Shown here piece by piece: positions 1-12,900 of a stretch of DNA of 64,000 bases (the stretch's first letter is position 1; each line of letters begins with the position of its first letter). Below the pieces are notes generated by a model. That model had not been told where the DNA came from. It saw nothing but the letters and a program-made list of their open reading frames with translations, and did not search any database. The DNA is from Chrysaora quinquecirrha (taxonomy: Eukaryota > Cnidaria > Scyphozoa > Semaeostomeae > Pelagiidae). The stretch is from NCBI GenBank assembly GCA_014526335.1, contig JACTAT010000040.1, forward strand, positions 7,335,545-7,399,544, in the 5' to 3' direction. The position numbers and the translations under genes were made by a program.

Positions 1-925
1 GTTTTGTGACGTAGCCAAACATTGAAACATTGCTTCGGAAGCAAATTTCAATTCAAATGTTTGACAAATCATATTGATCGTTTGGCCAGAATACTTCATT
101 TATACGCAAAAGGATTTTCGTACAGCAAACTTAAAGAAAACACAGTTATTTCTACCCATGGACTTCACAAAACCATAAACACGTTTGCTGCAAAACTGCC
201 GTTTTTGGTAGAGTACAACTGAGTTAAAAATATCTAAAAATTGATTTCAGATAAGTTAAATACCTCAGGAACCAAACGTCATTCTAATCTTTTATCGAAT
301 ACCCGCACTTTAATGTTTAGGCTTTTTGCAAGCAAAGAAATTAATACCTCAACTGCTGCCCAATACCGTCTGATAAGTGAAGATTTATCTCCATCATTCC
401 CAAAATCTAGAAATACAAATATCAAACTAACTGCTGGCGCAAATGTACCACATTGTTTTCAGAAGCGGATATCTGTTTAAGAAGTACAAATTCCCTGGCC
501 AGATGATTAAATATTGTTGTTCAAACAATTGAGAATTGCTTTCCAAGCAATGTTTGACTGTTTGGCCACGTCACCAAACATTGATTAGCAAGCACAATTC
601 GCTGAGCATTGTTCTGAAAATTTCAGAAACATTTTATGCTTGTGTCTAGGAATAATGTTTTAAGTAATGCTAGGTGCTGTTGTCGAACATTGTGTTTAAC
701 AAGCGAATTTCAAATGTTTGACAAATGTTTGGTCGAATGGCAAGGGACTACCAGAGAATGTTTTTGACTTTTTCCACAAGCATTGCCTTTAAATTCTGCT
801 TATCAAGCAATATTTTGTGACGTAGCCAGACAATATTTGGACGTTTGGCTTGGGCCTAAGATTTAAAACTGCAATATTAAGCTTTTTGTTTTTTAACTAG
901 AAAAGGTTTTTGCAAATTGACTTAC
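1..925. other. SART3 intron sequence with MITE-like fragments
   Basis: No coding exon was found here, so it is probably the intron after the last visible SART3 exon. It holds pieces of the family with motifs such as caaatgtttgac and cgtttggcca, at about 1-95 and 490-860, in both orientations. The next SART3 exon should lie to the left of the window. Confidence 0.6.
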
Positions 926-3900
926 AGTGATCCATATATGTTATAGCTTCATCAAATGTTTTTCTTAATTCTTCAACTTCGACAGTATCTATAAAAATAT
1001 TATTTCTCATTAATCTCTTCACTCTGTTAATAATACGACAAAAATGATATCGGTGACTGAGAGATCAAGTTGCAGGAAAAAGTTAACAATATACTCGTTT
1101 TATTATAAACATCTTCTTATAAGAAACTGCAAAACCTCTTCTTAGAAAATTAAGAAATTTTCTTCAATGTAATAGAAGGTCAACTAACACCTAAGAAACT
1201 CTATCCTATTAGTAATTCTATGATTAATCTTCTATTATGGTTTTCAAATATATATAAACAATTGACATTTTCTTGTTATGATATCCTTTATTTTCTCAAC
1301 TCTTCTTAATCAAAAATTATACATAAAGCTATCATTGAAGAGTTCCAGGAAAAAAAGAAAACGTTCATTTTAGGGAAGTTAAGAAACTCTTCAAGAAATT
1401 TTAGCTATGATGAAAATGCCAAAGCCTACATTAGGGGAACCAAAGCGTCTTATAAAAAATGAGTTTAATGAAGGGACGTACTGTCATCTCAAGCATCCCT
1501 TTCTAATGACTGCCTCACATAATATTATGACCGAACAATTTAATTCGGCAAAATAGTTAATTAATATCAAATAGCAGAATAAGTATACCGGCTTCCCAAT
1601 CCGTGATTCTTCCCTTCGTATAATCACAATTTGTTAGCCATAATTGCTGGTATTCTTCACCAGAACTGAAACCACAACCAAGGGCTTTTTGGAAAACATC
1701 TGAAAAATAAAATACGTGGAAAGCTACAAAACATTAGTTGGGGGTGCTGTTGCTGAGTATTCTTAAGCCGGGCTTACGTTGACATTGCGCATACGCCTGG
1801 CTTTACATGAAGTGCTGTTCATTGCTGAATGAAACATAACGACTGGGACAGACAGTATCCGAATGCAAATGAGATAAAATTTGAAAGAAACGGCACTGAC
1901 ATTCGTTCACTTTTTTCCTCTAAATTTTCAATACGTTTAAAAGGGAATATTTATATTACCTTTGATATCAGAAGAGCTGCTATTATTTCTAGCCTGAAAA
2001 AGGATTAAGTTGATAATTACGTTTTATGCTTGGGAAGCTAAGAAACTCTTCAAAAAACTTTCAAGAAACCCTACTATGATAAGTGGACCAATGTTTCTTA
2101 TATAAAAATGAGTGTAAGGCTCTGACCAAACAATCAAACATTGTCTGTCAAACATTTGAAACTTGCTTATAAAGCAATGTTCGGACGTTTGGCTACGTCA
2201 CAAAACATTGCTTGGCAAGCAGAATTTTTTGCGCAACGTTTTTGAAAAATAACGCAAGCAAACAAATGTTTGACGAGCATTGTTTTGCGACGTGGCCAGA
2301 CAGTAAACTATTTTGCTTGAGAAGCAAATTTTCAATGTTTGACAAACAATGTTTGATCGTTTGGCCAGGGCCTTACTCACATAATTTTGGACTTAAATTT
2401 AAACATACTCTGATAACTAGGTTGAATGGTTTTTTCTTACCAAGGCTTTTAGATAGTCGACCCACAATGAAGATACCCATGGGCAATTTCTAACGGCTCT
2501 TGCATGCACCTTCACAGCAACTGCAGGAACCTTTAGCTTGTGATCCTAAAGAAACAATATTTCAGTATAAGTCCTAATAAAAACCATAAATAACAGATCA
2601 TAATATAAAGATAAGGAATGAAGGAGAAGGTAAAATGGTGCGTTTAGCGGCTGTCATTCACAAGGATCTCAGAAGTAGATGAACTAGCGAGATCATGATC
2701 CTCGCTGTCACACAATCATGACTAGGGCTCAGACACTGACTACATTTATCCCAGAAACACCACAAGATGTAGCTAAATTAGACCAGGACACCACAGCAGC
2801 TTAAAAGAATGGGAACTGAAGGTAGCTAGATAGAGATTGGTGAGAAAGAGGGCCTCTACTAGGAAATGGACAACAAAGTAGCAATATGGTAATACCAGAT
2901 ATTATCTGTCCTTACCAGATATTGAGTGTATTGCTGCCATAAATTTGCATTCAGGCAATTTTCTGTAATTGCTCTTTCAAAAATACATTGAATTCTCGCT
3001 GGATCACCATCTTTCATCTCAAACGATATGTAATCTTGATACTCGGCAAGTTTTGGTGACGATGCAGAAGCCTAAAAACAAACATTTCACATAAAATCAG
3101 CTACAATTTTTAAGTTTAAGAGGTATTGTTGTCCAGTTGTGGCGTCGTGGTCTAACCCAGCTAGCTTGAGGTCGGGGTTCCAGCCCTAGCCACAGTAGCG
3201 TCACCACCAGGGTCGAGGTCTGGTTAGTACATCTTCTTCTGGGATCGTAATGACTGGCACTTAAATACACACATGAGTCGCAAGGTCTTTTAAGAAAGTA
3301 AGAAACCAAGTTACTAAGTGAGACAAAGAGGAAGGACGAGAGAAACTTCTTGAAGAAGTAACCTACATACTTCTAAGAAGCCCACTTAGATTATAGTTTT
3401 CAGCTTTTTTTACCAATTTTTGGACTAATTTTTCATTATCTTGTCATCATGCTAAAAGTGCATTTGTCTTTTTATCGGCATTGTGTAACTATGGATCTTA
3501 AGTCTCAAGCAGTCCCAATCAATAAAGAGTTCTATATAAAAGATCACCAACGCAATCTCGAATGTTGTTTAACGTTTAGCCTAAATCAGTGCAATAAAGC
3601 CTTTGCAAAAATTAATAGATCTCTAGAGCATAGTGGTCAATTCTTACCAATTTATTTTCAAACTGCATACACTGCTCATACTTGATCATTGCTTTTTCAA
3701 ATGCTTTTATAATGTTATCAGGTATAGGCTCTGATGTCCAGTCTTCATACTCTTCCTTCGTACTATCCATGTCTAAAAAAGTAGGTATCATTCTTAAAAA
3801 TGAGTTAAAGTGCGTTTTAAAGCAAATAAGTTAATCATGCAGACTCAAGTTGCACCTCTAAAATTTGAAGTCCAAAAAATTTGAGTTCTTCTAAAATAGA

Positions 3901-6900
3901 GGTTCTTCTTGTCAAAACAGGCTTACAGACTGCAAGGGTAAACTGAATAATCATAAATAAGAACAACACAATTTAGAGCTTGGACTTGGCTTTAACCTTC
4001 TCCAAATATGAAAATGCCGAGGGATACCAAAATCCAACGAAGTGGACAAGTATTATAAATGAACACACATGCATCAGTCACTAATAAGCATCTTTCTCTA
4101 ATTAGCCACCTTTTTCGAAAGTCTTGACCCAGACATTCAACAGAGCTTTTACAGTATACCATAGCATTTCTACTTTCCTGTAATAATTTGGAGACTGAAA
4201 ACAGCACGAAAGTAATAAAAAAAGAAATAACATTAAATTCTACCGTGAAGGGGCACTGCCAATTGTCTTCTGTATATTCCCTCCACTCGCTGAATTTGTG
4301 CGTCACTGAAAAAAATAAATACATCAAAATCCACTTTTTCGTGCATAAGGCACATTATTTAGCGGGAAAATACCTGAAGCTGAATTGGTATTGTGTTTTG
4401 AACATCAACCAGTCTGCAAGATACATAAACGTAACGAACAGAAATTCAGTTGAAGATTTTAAAAGGAAAGGAACTCTTAGGCCCTGGTCAAGTAATCAAG
4501 CATTGTTTGACAAACATTGGTTACCGCGCAATGTTTGGACGTTTGACCACGTTATAAAACATTGCTTGGAAAGCAAAAATAATCAAAAGTTGTTCCTTGC
4601 CAAGCAAATCTCAAATGCTTAACCAACAGTGTTTGATAGTTTTGCCAGGCCCTTACTGTATTTAAATAGCCGGCGTTTGGCTTGATATGGACAGGTTCCA
4701 TAGGTTCCAACAACCTTACTGGACTGAATAATCCAGACTTTGAAGAAAATTTCAGCAGAAATTAATTCCGAATAGTTGGGAAAACAAGATCATTGTTTTA
4801 CTAAGGAGTTAATCTGTAATCTATAGGTCTATATCGTTGTTTCCAGTAAACGACTGATGTTCAAAATATTAACAGGGAAGCACTTACATTTTATCATCAT
4901 CTGAGTCCTCCTGATTAGCCTAGAACAAATGTAAACAAAATTTCAATGTTCAAATGTTCTTCAAAATCTGCTGATGAAATAAAACAAAGGCATCCATCGC
5001 ATCCAAAGGCATCGATTGTGAGCGCCAGTCGCTAGGATCTTAGTGGTAGGTTAACTAATCGAGACCTCGACCACAGAAAAGGAATCCCTATGCTGTGCCT
5101 CGACCCTGGCTTTTAGGCTACCGAAGCTGGTGCTCGAAACACGACCCCGCTGAGCTTCTGGCACCAAGAGCCAGCAAGATAAGGCAACGACGCGACATAA
5201 CCTTATGGACATAGATTCTAAGTACATTCATTATTTCAATATTCTAGTTCATTCAAGAATGAAGTTTATCATCTAACTAAATCAATTGCTTTCTTCTTTA
5301 CGCAGCTTTGAAGAATGCAGGGTGATTTTAAGTCATTCTTAATGCTAAGTGACGTAGAGGTACGGCAGATAACATTATCTGAAAACTGCTGGTATAGTAT
5401 CAAAACCGCACGGAAAAACAAGACCAAAGGTACGTTTCCCTAGCAATTACATACTGTTAATTTTACTCACTTGCATTGACTCAAGCAAAGCCATCTCAAA
5501 CTCTCTATAACTGTCCCAAACAGAACTTCCCTGTAAAAGAAGATATATTTGTTTGAATAATAATCTTCATTCCTAAACCTACAATGGCTGCAAAAAGAAG
5601 TAGGAACGCCCTAGATTTTTCGCATCAATCACTGACATTTTCAAATAATCATACAAAATCAAAATTAAAAACCCACAGCACAGCAGAAAACTGAATCTTC
5701 AACACTGTTGCTTTATTTTATATTTCCAGTTAACGTGTTATTACAGTTGGGAAAGATTTCTGAATCAAATAAAAATACAACAACCAAGATAAGCAAACCT
5801 GAGTCAAATGAATCCCAACTGCAGTGATTGCTCGTTCAAAAATCTTTCGTACAGCGTCAATTGCAGTTGAGCTTTCAATCCCATCCATTACAAATTGGCA
5901 ATATTGAAGCCAGATTCGCACACCTAGAATTTAAAATATGATTTTAAAAGCCTATGTCAACTGAAGGGGAAATAAATCTTCAAAATGGATAGTACGATAA
6001 AAACGTTTCAAAAAAAAACATTATAGTATACTCGGTGCTGTAGAATGGAAAAATAACAAGTGGGGACATTAAAGAACAATAAAAAAATGAAAAAACTACC
6101 ATTTTTTCCCAATAACTAGGGAAGCTCGGCCTTCCCCGGCCCCTAGCTCTACCCCTTGTATAATACTATTACGGGCGAGGAACATAGTGAAGGCTATTTT
6201 GTCTGAATTCTCTGAAAAAAAATCGTGAAGGCTATTTTGTCTTACACTTGCGAGTAAAAAACGTCAGACTGAAGAAACAAAGTTAAGAGATAGACTCACA
6301 GAGAGTAACTCAAAGAGTAGACTTATTACCGGATGCGTAGTTACCGCTATTGAGTTCAACTGCTGGACACTCAAACTACCAGTTTGAGCGATTTCGGTTT
6401 GGTGTTAGTCTCGGTTTGATGAGCGATAGCTGAGGTATATACTCGCTACACAAGTCTCTGTTATGCTACAGATAGAGCTGCCCTGAGCGACAACAACAGC
6501 AACTACAGCGAGGGGGGAGGAACTGGTGTAGCCAGTGTAACTCAGGTAATAAGTCTACTTAAAGAGTCCAAGCGAAAACTCTTTTGCCTGCACAACAACT
6601 TTTCGTTTTACTTAGAACAGAAAAATGGTGCCGAAAGCTTTACATGTGCGTTGAAAAGTGTTAGAAACTTACTCAAATAATCTTGAACTGCTTTCTCGAA
6701 CAAAGATATTATGTATTCTTTATGACCAGGAACGACAACCAAAGGCATTTCATCATTCAACCACTCGCTCCATAACTCTACAAGTAGAAAAACAAAGTTA
6801 CTGAAGAGGGGAGGGAGCAGTGAAGCGGCGCATGTCATACTTGTTGCAACATGCTCGGACATTAAATTAAGCTTTCTGTCTATCTACCCGCAACAGGAAA

Positions 6901-9900
6901 ATTATATGAGATCCTACAGCTGACATCCAGTCACTCAGATGCTCGTTATCAATAATATTCGCTTTTCGAACAAATTTTCATACAGTAAATCCCCGCGAAT
7001 AAGAACCTATGAATTGTAGAACCTGCAGGCTGTATTTCTCGAATAAAGCATCTACGGTTTAAGAATAAGCCCTTTCCTGGATTGAGCATCTCTCTTAGGA
7101 AGAAATATGTTAGTCAGCACTTCCGTAAATGGGAGCCCCCTTAACCCCAGTAAAGGTGAGTCTTTTAATAAGAACCGGATGCAGGCTGACTCTTGAAAAA
7201 GTAGGTTCTTATTTGCGGGGATATACTGTACCCCTCGTTACCAATTTCTATGCAAGCTTTGTTCATTATCTGTAATACTCGCTCTTATTCCAAAATAAAA
7301 ATCAAGATTCTCATCATGCTCATGATCAAAAACTACCTTCAGTGAGTGGAAATATCTCCGCCATCTTTTCCCTTCCCTTGCGCAGCTTCTCGAGGTCTCC
7401 AAGGGAACGTAACTCTTTAATCAGTTCCAGATGGCTGTCGTAGTGATACGGATTAGTTTCTACCTGCAAATGCGATTCAATTAAACATATGTCAAAGCGA
7501 ATCGTCTTCATAAGTAATGAATGCAACTAATCGTTTAACCAAGGATACACAACGGGTCTCTTATTACAGAGACTGAAACTGTTATTTTGATACGACTTTA
7601 TCTGATAAAGCGCATACCCTGGGTTGTGAGGGGGAAGCGAAAAATCGCATAAAACACAGTCATGCTTGGTCGGTAAAATTCTACCCTCTTGTAGTTAGAC
7701 AAATCTGAGTCGTTAAATAGCCACCGGGGGCGATTCTTAAGTCATCAAAATTTTCTGGGGAGCATGCCATGCAGACCGGCAAAACAACGCAGGCCTTCCA
7801 CTTAGGGACAATTCATGTGGAATCCCGTACACCCAGTGTTCATAGCAATCTCTTAAAAATCCTTTTGTTTCAACTGAAATCTCGCACGCTTTTTCGATGA
7901 GTGAAATTCCCCCCCAACGCTTTCCACGGTCTGCCTATTTTCCTGTTTCCACTATATAGCCTACATTGATTTATGACCTCATGAGATGTTACGCAGATGT
8001 TTGGAAAGATCTCACACATTTGAGAGAGGGTTACCGTAATTAATGTTGTTAACTTTCTTAAAATCAGAGAGTATGACACAAAAAGAATAGCTTCATAAGA
8101 TTAAACAGCTATACAGAGCAGTTTGTCAAACTGTGCAATACACCTTCCAAAAGTAAAAAGCCAATAAAATCAGTAGGTTTAAGTACATGCAATAAAAGCT
8201 GCTTGTCAAAAATCATATGCACAAAAAAGTGTCTGTTTAATTTAAATCTGCACATAATAAATGCATGACCATAAATGCCTCTTAATACAACGGTGAAATT
8301 TAACCATGGTTAAGAAAAAATGATCCAGTCACTCGCAGCATCGCCATTTAACTTGTTTCGCCCAGGAAACTGCGTTAGTAACCATTGACCATAATCCCTC
8401 TGAATTCACCAACAATTCGTGACCATGACTACCAGTTAAAGTCATATTCTTCCCATTTCCCAATACAGCTGTTGTTATTGGCCGATTAAATGAACCACTA
8501 GCAGCAACAATTGAACCCCAGTGCTCTGTTGTCAACATATGTTTCTGTCTGAATCTTTCTCCTTGTAATTTCATATAGCGCCCAGCAGCGTAAGACCCGT
8601 ACAGCTCCCGTTTGACCGAATCATAGAACGATATATTAGACAACATCGATCCAAGGCCTCTCCATTCAGCTGTCACGTTCTTGAAATAGCAATTCGGACG
8701 TGACTTGTGTTGTAGTGATGTATACGCCCCGCATATAAATGTTAGGGAACTTGTCTTATCCACAATGACTGTAAATGGATATGGAATAGGATTTGAAGTT
8801 TTGCTCTTTTCGTACGAATATGAAAAGACGAAATTTTCATTCTTCAACAACCAGGCAGCCTTGGTACCATTTCCAGCAACGTCCTCGCATCTCCGTCGAC
8901 TGCAATAGGTAACATCAACTAGCATGCTTCCATTGAGCTTCTGTCCTGCCTTTCTTTTCCATTTTTCATCGCCGATTATTTTCAAATCAAGCTCAAAACT
9001 TCTCCCGTCTCCAATCAGCAACTCCGGAGCACGTATCAAAAGCTCAGAGCTAGACATCCAAGATTGCTTATCTCCCAAACTAACTTGAAGACCATGCGTA
9101 CCAGATAAGGTCAAGTAAGAAGGAATATGGACCCTTACAATCACATTAAATGCTCTTTGCTTTGAAACGCTTAAATCATGAGCCATTCTTATTTGTAATT
9201 TTACGATTTCTCCAACGGAATAATGACGATTTTCAAAAATTCGAGCATAGACGATTCTCAATTTGGCAGTTAAATTGCCATGTTTCTGTACCTGTATCTC
9301 CTTAGTCATTCTCTTAATATATTCATCCGCATAATTAATTGATACACTCAACAAGGACATATGGCTGTTTGAAGATAGCAAAACATCATGATCATAGACC
9401 CTTGCATAAATGTCAACTCTTGCATCACACAGAAGGTCTATAATCTGTGTAGTAATTCTATATGGACGGGTTCCTGGGTAAGGGCTGTCAATTTCAGTCC
9501 AAGACGATGCACATTTTGTCCACGCAATATCAACTTTTTCAAAATAAATCAATGGCTTATCATCAATAACAGGAAATGTCACTGTAATAGTGAGCAAACG
9601 TTTTTGTGTTGTGCTGAATCCATTTAGGCTGATTGATTCCACGATGCGGTCACCAACATATACAACGTTACCATGGTTTTTGATGTCCATATGGCTTTCA
9701 TGCCTTTGAAACAAGGAGGTGATGCTCTCAGATCATCAAATAAGGTGAAACCCCAAGCTGAACTTGACAAATCATATATCTTAATCTTTGCACATTTGCC
9801 AACATACTCACTCACATCCCACCAAAATCTACCCATCAGCACATTCCCATAAGGGGTTGCTTTGTGCACATTCCTCCCAGCTGATGTCTTAACCTCACTG

Positions 9901-12900
9901 CCATCGACAATCAATGCAACATAGTTATTTGGGGGTGATCCCCCACCAACAGAGAAATGTAGCATGCTTGTTCTTATCTGAAAGACTGGGGAAGTTAATG
10001 TCCCAGTTGGTGCGTCCCCAATTAATTCTGTAGAGTTTACAACTTGCTTATAGTAGGTAAAGATTATTCGTTCCCCTGCCCTACCACTTCCATCGTAAGC
10101 TTTACTCAATATTGGCTGATTTTGAAAAGCAGTGCCAGTTTGTTCCCACTTGGAAATATCATTATCTTCAAAATCAAAGATCGGACACCCTGTGCGTACA
10201 TAGATCAAACCATCATTAGAGACTGCAAAGGCTTTTTATCGGTTACAGCAATGTCTTTGAATTTTATTTGTTGGTAGCCACGCCTTTCCCAGTTCAGCTT
10301 GAAGAAATTAGCATCCAATACATCAACAGCTTCCCAAGCATCTCCATTTGTATCAATTTTCCAAAGAGTTTTCTCTCCGTAAGCAGAAATATCTTTTACG
10401 TTTGGATATGTTTGAACCCAATCTGTTATCATTGGTGGAGAGTTGATGTTTTGAAGCAAACCAGATGCCCATAAATTATTTAAGTGAGTCACTACAAAAC
10501 AGACTCTGAATCCGCAAGATACACTTCTTACATTAGATCCATAAGTCAATATCCAGTCTGATCCTTGTGGGGCAATTGAAGAAAGTCCAGATCGATAGAA
10601 CATTCTATAATCAGGAGCATTTCCAAAAACAAGTCCTAGTCGTCCAGTTGCAATTGTATTCAAGGCCCCTGGAGTATGTACCCAGCTTGTTCCTTTTAAG
10701 TTTGATGATGTTATTCCAGCTCTGAAAAAAATGTATTTGTCTGTTCGGATCATCCATAATCCATAATCATCATTTGCATCAACATGTAAAGTTGTTGGAT
10801 AATGAAGACTTTCAAAACCTGCATCCTTCTCGAAGATCTCCAAATTACCATTACTTGTTATGCTATAAAGTGCATGTTTGTTGACAGCAATAACTTTCAC
10901 ATCTACTCTTCTGTTAATGTATTGCCAGGAGTCAAGATCAGCATATGCCAATAAGAGCAATGTAGCGAATATCAGTACTGAAAAGATTCCAGCCATAACT
11001 GCATCTATCTTTGAATTTGCTAAAACATGAAATGGCAAAACCAGACATCACAAACCATTATGTTTGAATGCAATTCAAACATTATTACATGCCATGGAAA
11101 TCACTATTATTGTTTGATGTATTTTGCAAAGAGATGCATTCAAATTACAGGTATCTACCAGTTAATATTACCAATGGTGATGAAACAACCTGCATTCAAT
11201 TCATTTATGATCAACAAATAATCAAAATCATTAATTATTTCCAAATTAATTAAAATTTAATTGAATTTCTTTTTATTTGGTCCGTACGTACCTACTGTTA
11301 CTATGCGCATTTAAAACAGACAAATAACAAATATTTATAACCTGTAAGGAGCAGAATAATCAAGAGCACGACAACAGAGAGAATTGAATGAGACTGTGCT
11401 TGCTGTAGATGGCCTAAACAACGGCCTAGTCATGTCTGTCCATGTGACTTGAAAATCATGCACTTACCGTCTTCTGCAAGTCCGAAATTCTGCCATCATC
11501 ATCCATCTCAGCGTCGTCTGAAACATCAGAATCTGAGCTAGAATCCAATTCTTCATCTTGATCTTCGATTTCTGAGGTTTTCATTGCCGAATCTTGGTCA
11601 AGAGCAGCTCCTTCCGATTGCTTTACGTTTTGGGCAGCTCCTTCCGATTGCTTTACGTTTTGGTCGAGTGAGGTGAGTAATGGAATGAAACAAAACGTAG
11701 AGGTCGGGGGACATAATTTAGGTCGACGTGTGCAACACATAGTATACACAGGTATCTATAGCGATTAAGGAGATGAAATTCATGTGGATGATGTGGACAT
11801 GTGGACCAGATACTTACACACACATAGAGAGATACAGGGAGATGAAATTCATGTGGACGTGTGGAACAGATATATACACACACATAGAGAGATACAGGGA
11901 GATGAAATTCATGTGGACGATGTGGACGTGTGGACCAGATATATACACACACATAGAGAGATACAGGGAGATGAAATTCATGTGGACGATGTGGACGTGA
12001 GGAGTCGAAATTCATGTGGACGATGTGGACGTGTGGACCAGGTATATACACACATATATAGAGTGATAGAGGAGTCGAAATTCATGTGGACGATGTGGAC
12101 GTGTGGACGAGGTATATACATACATATATAGAATGATAGAGGGAGTCGAAATTCATGTGGACGATGTGGACGTGTGGACGAGGTATATACACACACATAT
12201 AGAGATATAGAGGGAGTCGAAATTCATGTGGACGATGTGGACGTGTGGACGAGGTATATACACACACATATAGAGAGATACAGGGAGTCGAAATTCATGT
12301 GGACGATGTGGACGTGTGGACGATGAATATACACACACATATAGAGAGATAGAGGGAGTCGAAATTCATGTGGACGATGTGGACGTGTGGACCAGATATA
12401 TACACACATATATAGAGAGATAGAGGGAGTCGAAATTCATGTGGACGATGTGGGTGAGGTGGGATGATGATTTTTTGAGATGATTCCCACATAATCATTA
12501 CACAATGCACTAAACCTTTTCAACTAAGAGCCTCGTTTCCAAAATAATTGAAAATCGCCTCACAGAAACATTTCGACTTAAGATTCGAATTCAGCACCTT
12601 TGTTTTAGTATTGAGGCAAATTTTTACGCCTCTAGTTCTTACAATGTTGATTTTATAGCAATTAAAACTTTGAACATTTGTAAGGGATTTGACGGTGAAA
12701 AATGATCGAGGGTGCTAAGTTTCACCCCGAGCCATTTTTCACGGTCAAATCCTTTTATAAATTTTCGTACTTTTAATAACTTTTAAATCGACATCGTAGG
12801 GACTAGACGTAAAAAATTCACTCAACACTAAAATGAAGGTGCTGAATCTGATTCTGGGTTCAAAATTTTCGTAGAAACAAATTTTCGTAAATTTTGAAAA

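Noticed and set aside
11650..12510. Overlapping open frames on both strands with repeated MKFMWTMWTCG and PRPHVHIVHMNFDS words
   Set aside because: They are the translation of the 71-bp minisatellite in successive frames, with no start context, splice logic or family similarity.
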